NCBI RefSeq assembly: GCF_900100375.1
Contig: NZ_FNEZ01000002.1
Span: 1 to 64,000 of the forward strand
Origin: Flavobacterium noncentrifugens
GTDB taxonomy: Bacteria > Bacteroidota > Bacteroidia > Flavobacteriales > Flavobacteriaceae
DNA: 64,000 nucleotides
Direction of reading: 5' to 3'
Position numbers and translations under genes: made by a program. The notes under the pieces are model-generated. The model was not told the origin of the DNA. It searched no databases and saw only the letters and a program-made list of their open reading frames with translations. Positions 16,914 to 25,272 of this stretch are shown here, in pieces. Position 1 is the first letter of the stretch, and each line of letters begins with the position of its first letter.

Positions 16914-18197
16914 ATGGATATTCAAAACATTCATCGTTTGTTTTTAGCCTGCCCTTCGGTTTCGATCGACACGCGCAAGATTGAACCCAAATCCTTTTTC
17001 GTTGCCATCAAAGGCGAGAATTTTGACGCCAATACTTTTGCTAAAGAAGCTTTGGAAAAAGGAGCTTCGTATGTCATGATCGATAATTCCGATTATTTCA
17101 TTGACAGCAGGACCATTCTGGTGGATGAAAGCCTTTCCGCATTGCAGGAACTCGCTAAATTTCACCGACAATACCTGAAAGTTCCCATTGTCGCCTTAAC
17201 TGGAAGCAACGGAAAAACAACTACGAAAGAACTCATCAATGCCGTGCTTTCGCAAAAATACAATACCAAAGCAACGGTTGGAAATTTAAACAATCATATT
17301 GGCGTTCCGCTGACTTTATTGTCATTCAATCCGGAAACTGAGATCGGGATTGTTGAAATGGGCGCGAACCACCAGAAAGAAATTGAATTTTTATGCGAAT
17401 TGGCACAACCTGATTTTGGTTACATTACCAATTTCGGAAAAGCGCATCTCGAAGGTTTTGGCGGTGTAGAAGGTGTGATCAAAGGCAAAAGCGAAATGTA
17501 CCAATATCTGGCTGCAAATGATAAAATGGCTTTTGTAAATTTTGAAGATCCAATCCAGGCAGAAAAATCAAAGCAGTTAAAATCATTTACTTTCGGCTTA
17601 AACCGATCGGATGCCAATTTGAATATTACTTCAGTTACAGCCAATCCATTTGTATCGGTATCCTTTGAGGATGTTTCAATTCAGTCGCAGCTTATCGGGC
17701 TTTACAATGCCAATAACATCAATGCTGCGATCGCCATTGGGAAATACTTTGAAGTGGTCGATGAATCAATCAAACAGGCGCTTGAAAGCTACATTCCGGC
17801 AAACAACCGCTCACAGCTGATGGTTAAAAACGGAAATGAAATCATTCTCGATGCTTACAATGCCAATCCGAGTAGTATGGCAGTTGCAATCGAAAATTTC
17901 CTTCAACTTGACAAACCGGAAAAAGTAATGATCTTAGGCGACATGTTTGAACTTGGAAATGAGAGCCTTCAGGAGCATCACAACATTGTCGACAGCGTGA
18001 GACAAACAGATGACGTCAGCTGTTATTTTATCGGAAAAGATTTTTATGCCAATAAAATTGAAAAGGACAATTTTACTTTTTATAAAACGTTTGACGAACT
18101 CGCATCCGAATTAAAGAGGCAGGGTTTCAGGAACAAAATAATCTTAATCAAAGGTTCGCGTGGCATGGCACTCGAAAGGGCTTTAGAGTCAATTTGA
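16914..18197 (+). CDS. murF: UDP-MurNAc-tripeptide--D-alanyl-D-alanine ligase
   Basis: A 427-aa Mur ligase. The N-terminal substrate domain contains SIDTRKIEPKSFFVAIKG; the central ATPase has the P-loop ALTGSNGKTTTKE and VEMGANHQKEIE; the C-terminal domain has ILDAYNANPSSM and ILGDMFELG. It adds D-Ala-D-Ala to UDP-MurNAc-tripeptide, the last cytoplasmic step of peptidoglycan precursor synthesis. The ATG at 16914 is preferred over the upstream in-frame start at 16893, which would fall in the tail of the gldJ terminator. Confidence 0.97.
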   Translation: MDIQNIHRLFLACPSVSIDTRKIEPKSFFVAIKGENFDANTFAKEALEKGASYVMIDNSDYFIDSRTILVDESLSALQELAKFHRQYLKVPIVALTGSNGKTTTKELINAVLSQKYNTKATVGNLNNHIGVPLTLLSFNPETEIGIVEMGANHQKEIEFLCELAQPDFGYITNFGKAHLEGFGGVEGVIKGKSEMYQYLAANDKMAFVNFEDPIQAEKSKQLKSFTFGLNRSDANLNITSVTANPFVSVSFEDVSIQSQLIGLYNANNINAAIAIGKYFEVVDESIKQALESYIPANNRSQLMVKNGNEIILDAYNANPSSMAVAIENFLQLDKPEKVMILGDMFELGNESLQEHHNIVDSVRQTDDVSCYFIGKDFYANKIEKDNFTFYKTFDELASELKRQGFRNKIILIKGSRGMALERALESI

Positions 18198-18297
18198 AAG
18201 TTTGTATAAAATGGCTGCATTTTTTTTGCAGGCTTTAATATTGTTTAGAAGATATAATTTTAAATTTCAAACGATCGAATAATAAAGGTTAATATTA

Positions 18298-18345
18298 GCC
18301 ACAAATTACACAAATTACGTCTTGTTAATTTGTGTAATTCGTGGC
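18298..18345. repeat. Palindromic intergenic repeat
   Basis: Two 20-nt arms (GCCACAAATTACACAAATTA and the near-perfect inverse, one mismatch) surround an 8-nt loop. The words resemble an intergenic palindrome scattered in Flavobacterium genomes. It lies between the convergent murF and outer-membrane protein genes and may act as a bidirectional terminator; there is only one copy in this window. Confidence 0.6.
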
Positions 18346-18382
18346 AAAACCTTATCACAAAATTTTAAGACAACGCTTCATT

Positions 18383-19354
18383 TTAAAGCGAATAATTGAG
18401 ATTCACGCTCCACCTGTAATTAGCTTCCACTTTGCCGCCGGTTAGATTTTGATTGATCGGAGCCATTGCATTCACACCAACGGAAAATTTATTGATTCCG
18501 GCCTCAACCCCAAATTTCCCAAACAAAATATCCCCAGAAGTATCGGGAACGTCTTGCTTGTATTGCCGGTTTGTTTCGTAAACTTCACCTGCAAAACCAA
18601 CTTGCGGAACGAGTTTGATCTGATCTACATCAAATAAATAAAAAAGCGTACTTCCATAATTGAACTGGTTTCCAAACTGGTACAGCTTTTTATTTTCGGT
18701 TTTAAAAGTGTAATTGGCCATCGTATTCAAACCCAGTTTTTTTCGCTGAACTACATATTCTGCCGCGAGAAGATAATCCCAACTGCCAGTCCCGAGCTGA
18801 AAACCCGGATTGACCGTTCCAAGATTGTTTGAACTTTTGTATTTTCCGGTTGGTGCTTTTACGCCGCCGCCCAATTGCAGTTTATGCGAATATACCGCGC
18901 TGTCTTTCATCGTTTGAATTGCGGTGTACATAGCTAAAACAGTGATGTCGCCCAATCCGTCTATGTTTTCTTCACCTGTCGACAACATTCGGTTGTGAAA
19001 ATGATATGGCACCAAAGCAGAGATCTGTATTTTATTGGCAACCGGAATCCTCGCCCAAACCTGCGCCGTATTGAAATTTTCATCAACCCAAGGCGAATTG
19101 GCAAATATGCCGTCGCGGCTGGTATAACTTTGGTAAAAATACCTAATGCCAACAAAATTACTGTTCAGCATGGAGCTAAAACCCATGCTTCCGCCGCTTG
19201 CAGAACAGCCGCAGGCATCACAGTCGTCTTCAAGCGACAAACTTTTAAGGTGCATTTTTTGGTATGTAAAACGTGTGATCGTATCTTTTTCTGTTGCCGA
19301 TGCAAGTTGGCATACAAAAAGCAACAAGAGTAAAATGGAGGATTTATTTTTCAT
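18383..19354 (-). CDS. Outer-membrane transporter-like protein of an MbnP/MbnH cluster
   Basis: A 323-aa protein with a Sec signal peptide (MKNKSSILLLLLFVCQLASA), a Cys cluster CDACGCSASGGS near residue 45, and a body of alternating aromatic-rich strands ending in YRWSVNLNYSL, as in a beta-barrel. The Cys cluster would sit at the start of the mature protein and could bind a metal. It begins 2 bp after the di-heme peroxidase gene on the same strand, so they are co-transcribed. I know the family as conserved next to MbnH/MbnP genes, with a proposed but unproven transport role. Confidence 0.7.
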   Translation of the reverse strand: MKNKSSILLLLLFVCQLASATEKDTITRFTYQKMHLKSLSLEDDCDACGCSASGGSMGFSSMLNSNFVGIRYFYQSYTSRDGIFANSPWVDENFNTAQVWARIPVANKIQISALVPYHFHNRMLSTGEENIDGLGDITVLAMYTAIQTMKDSAVYSHKLQLGGGVKAPTGKYKSSNNLGTVNPGFQLGTGSWDYLLAAEYVVQRKKLGLNTMANYTFKTENKKLYQFGNQFNYGSTLFYLFDVDQIKLVPQVGFAGEVYETNRQYKQDVPDTSGDILFGKFGVEAGINKFSVGVNAMAPINQNLTGGKVEANYRWSVNLNYSL

Positions 19355-19356
19355 TG

Positions 19357-20409
19357 TTAAAATTCAGAGAATCGTTTGTCGGTTAAATATTGGTTGTCGG
19401 TCAGCGTTTTGAGAAAGGCGATGATTTGTGTTTTTTCGGTATCTGTCAGCAGAATTCCGAGCCTGCCGTTTTGATTTAAAATGGGATCAAGCGTTGCAGT
19501 ATTTACGACTCCGGAACTATAATGATTCAGCACAGCTTCCAATGTTCCAAAACGTCCGTCATGCATGTATGGCGCTGTCTTTTCTACATTTCTTAAACTT
19601 GGCACTTTGAATTTGTAATGATCTGAAGCCAATTCGGTAACGCGAAATCTTCCCACATCATTGACCAAAGGATTGATCGCAAGCCCATTATTTCGGAAGG
19701 AATTATCTGTCATCAGATCGGTCGCATGGCAAGTTGAACATTTGGAATTGAACAGCGCATATCCGGCCGTTTCATCCAATGTAAAGGCTCCACCGGTTTC
19801 ATTGCGCCTGAATTTATCGAATTTTGAATTGGATGAAACCATCATCACCATAAATTGCGACAACGCTTTCAGCATATTTTCCGTATTTACAGTTCCATCT
19901 GCGAAAGCCTGCTTGTAGAGTTTCGTATAAACCGCATCGCCTTTCATCATTTCGATAATTGACGTAAGATTTCCGTTCATTTCAATCGCGCTTGTCAGCG
20001 GAATCACCGGCTGTAAGTCTAAATGATTTGCTGCGCCGTCCCACATAAATATAGTTTGATAGGCCAAATTCTGGATGGGTTGTGCATTTCTCGTTCCCGA
20101 TTGGTCATTGACACCGTGGCTGACCGTATGGCCGTGATGGGTGAACGCATATTCCTGAAGGTGGCAAAAACCGCAGGAAATCAATCCGTCTGAAGAAAGC
20201 CTTCCGTCATAAAACAGCTTTTTTCCAAGCTCAAAACCTTTTTCAGTCGGCGGGTTTGAAGAAAGGTCGTAAGCCATTTCGGGGAAATTCGACGGTCTTT
20301 CCACGGGAAGCGGAATATTGATGTAAGCTGCATCTTCTCCAGCAGTTTCATCACCCGAACATCCGAACGCCATCACAATCAAAACCCAAAGAAAAATTCT
20401 TATTTTCAT
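19357..20409 (-). CDS. Di-heme cytochrome-c peroxidase (MbnH/MauG-like)
   Basis: A 350-aa protein with a lipoprotein signal (MKIRIFLWVLIVMAFGC, lipobox Cys near residue 17). Two c-type heme motifs are visible, CGFCH (about residue 79) and CSTCH (about residue 230), with a downstream APYMHDGRFGTLEAV segment typical of bacterial di-heme peroxidases. In MbnH, a relative, a bis-Fe(IV) state oxidises a Trp of the partner MbnP to kynurenine. An MbnP-like gene directly upstream makes that the best model here, rather than plain peroxide removal. Periplasmic and membrane anchored. Confidence 0.88.
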   Translation of the reverse strand: MKIRIFLWVLIVMAFGCSGDETAGEDAAYINIPLPVERPSNFPEMAYDLSSNPPTEKGFELGKKLFYDGRLSSDGLISCGFCHLQEYAFTHHGHTVSHGVNDQSGTRNAQPIQNLAYQTIFMWDGAANHLDLQPVIPLTSAIEMNGNLTSIIEMMKGDAVYTKLYKQAFADGTVNTENMLKALSQFMVMMVSSNSKFDKFRRNETGGAFTLDETAGYALFNSKCSTCHATDLMTDNSFRNNGLAINPLVNDVGRFRVTELASDHYKFKVPSLRNVEKTAPYMHDGRFGTLEAVLNHYSSGVVNTATLDPILNQNGRLGILLTDTEKTQIIAFLKTLTDNQYLTDKRFSEF

Positions 20410-20466
20410 GGTTGTTGTTTTAAAAAGAAGCTGTTTTGAATTGACAAAACAGCTCCCCCGGATTGT

Positions 20467-21270
20467 TTAGTCGTTGTGCACGTGGTCTACATGAAACATC
20501 CCGTTCAGGTTTGCAGTCACCAATGGAAGCGCCGCACCGCTCATGATCATTGCGCCCATTCCCATGCCGTTGTAATCGGTCAGTTTAATTTTATTGGTGC
20601 CGTCGATGATTTTTGAAACATCTGCAATTAAATGAACATCAGGAGTGATCGTTGGGCGTACCAATGCTTTTGTTGGCAAATCAAGTGTGACTTCTGTATA
20701 GTTGTAATCGGTGCCGGTTTGTCCCGTATGCACCATAAATGAAGTGTCAGAAGTTACTATTGGAGAAGTGAATGTGCCTTCAAAAGCAAGGAATTTATAT
20801 CCGGCCGACCAGCTCCAGAGCAAATCTGCAGCTTGCGCTTCGGCAAGAAAATTCCCCTGTCCGTCGGCACCTAAATTGAATTGTTGCTGGTCTACGCCGA
20901 TGCCAAATTTTACTTTCACATAATCCCCGGAAGGTATATCTGTAAGATCAATCACATGACTGCTGGGTTTCGATTCATCGACTATAAAGTAACTCTGGTT
21001 TTTGGGATACGTAAAAATAGTACCGTCGGCTTTGGTCAGGACGATATTGCTGACGATGTATTTGATGGTGCTGATTTTTAAGGTTTCACCCTGCGAAGTG
21101 GCATTGGCCTGACTTAAAATCAAATCATTATCGCCGTAAGATTGGTCAAATTCCAATACCAGGTTTCCTGTTCCGGAAACGTTTGTAATCACGGCATCAT
21201 CGCTGTTGCATGATGTTAAAAAAAGGGCGAGCGCCACAAAAGCAAAATTGTATTTTAATATATTTTTCAT
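20467..21270 (-). CDS. MbnP family copper-binding lipoprotein
   Basis: About 267 aa. The ATG at 21270 places a normal lipoprotein signal (MKNILKYNFAFVALALFLTSC) at the N terminus; the frame extends 12 codons further up. The body has the MbnP signature: FGIGVDQQQFN and the Trp-rich LLWSWSAGYKFLAFEG, then a beta-rich end with His residues (FHVDHVHND). MbnP-type proteins bind copper through a Trp-derived kynurenine made by the partner peroxidase, encoded 57 bp downstream. The Met/His-rich end (MGMGAMIMSG, HVDHVHND) also suits copper binding. Confidence 0.85.
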   Translation of the reverse strand: MKNILKYNFAFVALALFLTSCNSDDAVITNVSGTGNLVLEFDQSYGDNDLILSQANATSQGETLKISTIKYIVSNIVLTKADGTIFTYPKNQSYFIVDESKPSSHVIDLTDIPSGDYVKVKFGIGVDQQQFNLGADGQGNFLAEAQAADLLWSWSAGYKFLAFEGTFTSPIVTSDTSFMVHTGQTGTDYNYTEVTLDLPTKALVRPTITPDVHLIADVSKIIDGTNKIKLTDYNGMGMGAMIMSGAALPLVTANLNGMFHVDHVHND

Positions 21271-21367
21271 TTCAATAAGATTCTTAAATTTAAAAATGGT
21301 ATGCATAAATCACCATCAAATGATTACAATCAGATGAAGGTAAAGCGCAATGAATGGCTATAAAATT

Positions 21368-21745
21368 TTAAGAAAGGCTTATCGGCGGATGAAAGTAAGA
21401 TCCATTATGTGCATTGCAGTAAAGATTGCTGTAAGCCGAATTGAATGAAGGATTGCTGTCGCTGAATGCAAATAAATATTCAAAATCTGCAATAGCGGAT
21501 ATAAATAAATCGGAGGTTTCAATAACGGGTGCATGCTTTTTATCAGAGGAAGCCGGTTTTTCAGCATCTGAAGCCGCTGCGAGGTTTTTCATCAGGTAGC
21601 ATTTTCCATTGCAGCCCATGATTGGGGTTTCTTTGTTCTCGCAAAGTTCGGTGCGGATGTAATCATAATTGACGATATAATCAAACACCGGAATCACGGG
21701 TTTGAGTAAAATAGTCAGGCAGATGATGAAGATCCAGTTTTTCAC
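21368..21745 (-). CDS. Small secreted or membrane protein with CNGKCYL motif
   Basis: A 125-aa protein with one N-terminal hydrophobic segment (WIFIICLTILLKPVIPVF) and a central Cys motif MGCNGKCYLMKNL, followed by a polar linker and an aromatic tail. The start appears to be a GTG. Small proteins with this motif are found next to metal-related genes in Bacteroidota. It lies about 100 bp upstream of the MbnP gene on the same strand, so a role in the same copper cluster is inferred. No enzymatic motif. Confidence 0.65.
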   Translation of the reverse strand: MKNWIFIICLTILLKPVIPVFDYIVNYDYIRTELCENKETPIMGCNGKCYLMKNLAAASDAEKPASSDKKHAPVIETSDLFISAIADFEYLFAFSDSNPSFNSAYSNLYCNAHNGSYFHPPISLS

Positions 21746-21970
21746 AATGCAAAGCTAAGGAACAAAAAATGATAATTTTGTATTATTTTGATCTTTTACT
21801 TGTATGATTGAGGTATTTTTTCAAGCGGTACAATTTTTAAATTTGGTGTATTGTACTGAATTTATTGCGAAAATAGAAATGAATTTTTTCGACTGCCATT
21901 ATAGAAATTAGGAAATTAATATGATAACTTTAAGGAAAATCACTGCATTGGAAATAACACAACAACATTT

Positions 21971-22543
21971 ATGATATACGATATACTCTTCAAACACCTC
22001 GAACAAAAAATCCAGCTTTCCGAAGTTGAAAAGGAAATTGTAAAATCGTATTTCATTCCGAAAACGCTAAAGAAAAGAAAGCTGCTTTTACAGGAAGGCT
22101 ATGTTTGCAAATACCTGACTTTTGTTGCAAGCGGACTCTTAAAAACATACCATATCGATGAAAAAGGGAAGGAACATATCAGCCAGTTTACGCCCGAAGG
22201 CTGGTGGACTTCTGATATGCATAGTTTTTTTCACAGCGTGCCTTCACAATATACTATAGATGCTTTGGAAGATTCGGAATTGCTCATGATCACCGCCGAA
22301 GATTTCGAAAATATGACATTGCAGGTTCCTGTGATGGACCGGTATTTTCGCTTGCTTTTTCAAAACAGCCTTGTAGTGAAAGAACGCCGGTTGGTCACTG
22401 CCCATACGCTGACAGCAGAAGAAAAGTACCGGCAGCTCGTTGAAAACAATCCCGGATTGGTCAATCGGGTACCGCAAAACTTGCTGGCATCTTACCTCGG
22501 ACTTACCGCTGCTACCGTAAGCCGGCTGAAAAAAAACGTTTAG
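21971..22543 (+). CDS. Crp/Fnr family transcriptional regulator (second)
   Basis: A 190-aa regulator. The N-terminal jelly-roll part has LTFVASGLLKTYHIDEKGKE near residue 50, and the C-terminal winged helix is LLASYLGLTAATVSRLKKN. It has the same architecture as the regulator at 593-1162 and likewise lies directly upstream of an SDR-type gene (96 bp). It is divergent from the copper cluster, with a 225-bp AT-rich promoter region between. Ligand unknown. Confidence 0.9.
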   Translation: MIYDILFKHLEQKIQLSEVEKEIVKSYFIPKTLKKRKLLLQEGYVCKYLTFVASGLLKTYHIDEKGKEHISQFTPEGWWTSDMHSFFHSVPSQYTIDALEDSELLMITAEDFENMTLQVPVMDRYFRLLFQNSLVVKERRLVTAHTLTAEEKYRQLVENNPGLVNRVPQNLLASYLGLTAATVSRLKKNV

Positions 22544-22589
22544 TTGGGATAAAAGCGTTGACCTGAATCAACTTCATTTTATGTCCTAC

Positions 22590-22600
22590 GTCATTTGGCA
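22590..22600. promoter_or_regulatory. Candidate Crp/Fnr half-conserved site
   Basis: The core GTC-ATTT-GGCA, about 40 bp before the reductase start, resembles the core GTC-AAAT-GGCA of the palindrome before the first Crp/Fnr gene (545-560). The outer arms are not conserved, so this is suggestive only. Confidence 0.25.
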
Positions 22601-22638
22601 TCTCGTATTTCGGAAGTAATTTTGGAAAAACATTGAAT

Positions 22639-23730
22639 ATGAAAACCCAGGAAACCCAAAATACAAAACACATTGCGCTTGTTGTAGGATCTACAGGAAT
22701 GGCTGGCAGCAATCTTGCTGCAAAATTAATACAAACAGGTTGGGAAGTGTATGGCTTGTCGCGTTCAGCAAAGAATGACAGCAAAGGCGTTACGTCGATT
22801 GCTGCCGATTTGCTGGATCCGGAACAATTAACTGAAGCCTTAAAAAATATTTCACCGACCCATGTATTTTTCACGACCTGGATGCGCACGGACACGGAAC
22901 AGGAAAATATCAGGGTAAATAGTGCGCTGGTGCGGAATTTATTAAATGCATTGTCAGCAAAAAAATCGGTGCAACATGTCGCTTTGGTCACCGGATTAAA
23001 ACATTATCTCGGACCGTTTGAAGCCTACGCCAAAGAAGGGAACTTTCCTGAAACGCCGTTACGCGAAGAACAGCCCCGCTTGGAACTCGATAATTTTTAT
23101 TATGCGCAGGAAGATGAAGTTTATGATGCTGCAGCTCGCGACGGGTTTACGTGGAGCATCCACCGTCCGCACACGTTGATTGGATATGCTGTTGGAAACC
23201 TAATGAACCTGGGAACAACCCTCGCCATTTATGCCAGTATTTGTAAAGAAAAAGGTGTGCCATTGGTATGGCCGGGATCTGAAGCACAGTGGAGTGGCCT
23301 ATCCGATGTGACCGATGCGCAGATTCTCGCGGAACAACTGCTTTGGGCAGCAACAACACCCAAAGCACAAAATGAAGCGTTTAATATCGTTAATGGCGAT
23401 ACGTTCCGCTGGAAATGGTTGTGGCAGAAGATTGCAGATTATTTTGAAATTGAAGTTGACGGTTTCAACGGATCGATGCGCCCGCTTGATGAACGGCTGT
23501 CGGTACAAACCGAAACCTGGAAAAAAATGGCAGCACAACACAACTTAGTAGAATCTGATCTTAACCGAATCGCTTCCGCCTGGCATACTGATCTCGATTT
23601 GGGACGCCCGATTGAAGTAATGACGGATATGGCGCGGAGCAGGAAGTTGGGGTTTACGGGATATCAATCGACGGTGGAATCGTTTTATGATTTGTTTGAT
23701 AAGTTGAGGGAGGAGCGTTTGATTCCTTAA
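22639..23730 (+). CDS. SDR oxidoreductase, PRISE-like (progesterone 5-beta-reductase type)
   Basis: About 363 aa, start taken at the ATG 22639. The N-terminal Rossmann motif is VVGSTGMAGSNLA (GxTGxxG). Downstream come VFFTTWMRTDTEQENI, VALVTGLKHYLGPF (TGxKHY, where this class has Lys and Tyr instead of the usual YxxxK), WSIHRPHTLIGYAVGNLMN and a C-terminal substrate part. This pattern fits the PRISE/VEP1 family of enone reductases. It is NADPH-dependent and cytosolic; the substrate is unknown. It is downstream of the second Crp/Fnr gene and ended by a strong terminator. Confidence 0.85.
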   Translation: MKTQETQNTKHIALVVGSTGMAGSNLAAKLIQTGWEVYGLSRSAKNDSKGVTSIAADLLDPEQLTEALKNISPTHVFFTTWMRTDTEQENIRVNSALVRNLLNALSAKKSVQHVALVTGLKHYLGPFEAYAKEGNFPETPLREEQPRLELDNFYYAQEDEVYDAAARDGFTWSIHRPHTLIGYAVGNLMNLGTTLAIYASICKEKGVPLVWPGSEAQWSGLSDVTDAQILAEQLLWAATTPKAQNEAFNIVNGDTFRWKWLWQKIADYFEIEVDGFNGSMRPLDERLSVQTETWKKMAAQHNLVESDLNRIASAWHTDLDLGRPIEVMTDMARSRKLGFTGYQSTVESFYDLFDKLREERLIP

Positions 23731-23753
23731 AGAATCTGTGATTATTATAAAAT

Positions 23754-23786
23754 AAAACCCGCGAAGATGATTTCGTGGGTTTTTTT
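23754..23786 (+). terminator. Terminator after the PRISE-like gene
   Basis: Stem AAAACCCGCGAA / TTCGTGGGTTTT with a 6-nt loop and a run of eight T. Confidence 0.8.
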
Positions 23787-23978
23787 TGTTTCTAAATAGA
23801 TTTTTTGAAGTGACTTTAAATAATCTACACGTTTCAGCAATTCTTTCAGGAAAAAGAGAAATCATTTTAAAAATGGCGCAAAAACTAAAAAATTACTTTA
23901 GCATTCCAGCCGAAGTTTTTCTTCACAGCTCTTAAGAAACTTCGAATTTGGTGCGTTTTTTTTTTTTTGGCGGTTTCA

Positions 23979-24016
23979 AATTGCTAACTCAAGCTCAGTT
24001 CTCGGTTGGTGGCAGT
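23979..24016 (-). repeat. Short remnant of the 140-bp cassette-type repeat (copy G)
   Basis: On the minus strand it begins 2 bp after the MmcQ/YjbR stop with GCCACCAACCG and ends with GAGTTAGCAA. This keeps the two outer AAC / GTT boxes of the larger repeats but only about 25 bp between them, so it looks like an internally deleted copy. Confidence 0.45.
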
Positions 24017-24018
24017 AT

Positions 24019-24366
24019 CTACTGATCAAAATCACGTAAAACCTTTTTACTGAGTTTTGCTTTTACAAGTTCGTAGGATTTAACTATGTGTTTTTTTAAT
24101 TCTATAGTCGAAATTTCACTGATGTTAATGACTGTTACCCATTTATGCTGCGCAAAATAAGGAGCAGGCTTAAAATTTATTTGTGTACTGATTTCATCAA
24201 AATCTTCATTTGATACTTTAAATGCGACAGACGTTGGGATGGCTTCCAGATCGATAACACAAAACATTTTCCGCGCAACCATATAAACCAAATCGCTTTT
24301 CCATTTGATTTCCACTTCGACATGTGGCAGGTCTTTGCAAATTTTGTCTATTTTTTCGATATCCAT
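24019..24366 (-). CDS. MmcQ/YjbR family DNA-binding protein
   Basis: A 115-aa protein of the usual MmcQ/YjbR length. Seen are the start motif KICKDLPHVEVEIKWKSDLVYMV, FCVIDLE, TSVAFKV and the C-terminal HKWVTVINISEISTIELKKHIVKSYELVKAKL (read in parts), which ends the family's double-wing-like fold. The family is often called DNA-binding on structural grounds, with the role unknown. The gene is a single minus-strand unit with a full 140-bp repeat upstream and a short remnant downstream, the pattern of a gene cassette. Confidence 0.85.
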   Translation of the reverse strand: MDIEKIDKICKDLPHVEVEIKWKSDLVYMVARKMFCVIDLEAIPTSVAFKVSNEDFDEISTQINFKPAPYFAQHKWVTVINISEISTIELKKHIVKSYELVKAKLSKKVLRDFDQ

Positions 24367-24387
24367 ACCAATACGAATTTTTCGGAA

Positions 24388-24526
24388 TTACCGCCAACAT
24401 GAGCCTGCTAAGAGAGAGCGATTCAGGCAAACTCATTTCGCTCTGCCAAGATAAAACTTTCTTCGCAAAAACGAAATTTCCGGTAACCGAAAATTAGCAA
24501 TCTCGTCATAGCCGCTGTTATACGTT
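24388..24526 (-). repeat. 140-bp attC-like repeat, copy A
   Basis: Outer boxes AAC (24396-24398) and GTTATAC (24517-24523) with inner paired arms TGCTAA / TTAGCA. It shares a 25-nt identical internal block (24441-24465) with copy E at 52699-52723. It starts 23 bp after the stop of the T9SS protein at 24550, in gene orientation. Confidence 0.75.
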
Positions 24527-24549
24527 CGTCTTTCTTTTTCAAGGATTCG

Positions 24550-25272
24550 CTACTGCAAAATTATTTTTAAGTGGGTTACTTTTCGGTTTTCTGCTGTTGC
24601 CCTGATAAAGTAAAATCCTTTCGCTTCGTTGCTTAAATCTATAATTGTTTGTCGTTGATGAATGTTGGTTTTATATATAAGTTTTCCAAGAACATTGTAG
24701 ATTTCAATTTCGGTGATGGTCGAATTGTTTTGTAATATTGTTATATAATCACTTGTAGGGTTAGGAGCAATACTGATATTGCTTTGCGAAGTAGGCTCGT
24801 TTAACCCCAGAGTTGCCACAACAATACACGCTGAAGTATCACGACAAGCCGCAGTTGTTACAATCACAGCATAACTGCCGTTGGATGTAGCGGTATAACT
24901 TTGGTTGGTTGCTCCTGCAATGGGGGAATTACTACTACAATCCATCCATTGGTAACTTAAAGCAGCATTTTCTTGTGAAGTAAGCGTTGCAAAATTCAGC
25001 GTTACATCAGTATTTGGTGAAGCAATTACATTGACCAATAAAGAAAAATTAACGGTGCCTCCATACCCATCATTAGCTGTAACAGTTATAGTTGCAGCTC
25101 CTGTTTGATTGTTATTACTTGTGTAATTTAATGTATAGGTGCTGCCGGAATTTGTAATTGAAACATTTGAAACCGGTATTAACTGTGGATTGCTGCAGGC
25201 AATTTCAAAATTCATTACATCTAAATCTTCATCACTTATCGTAAATGTAGCAGTGTCAGTTGCATACTGCAA
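24550..25272 (-). pseudogene. C-terminal part of a frameshifted T9SS protein
   Basis: 240 codons in a frame different from the upstream 806-codon frame, which it overlaps by 37 nt. It contains a cadherin/Ig-like domain (ATFTISDEDLDVMNFEIACS), a VNVIASPNTDV linker, a second small domain and a T9SS type A sorting domain (ISIAPNPTSDYITIL ... LSNEAKGFYFIRA). It has no start signal of its own and reads naturally as the continuation of the upstream protein, so one indel near 25250-25280 splits a single ~1035-codon gene. Confidence 0.75.
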
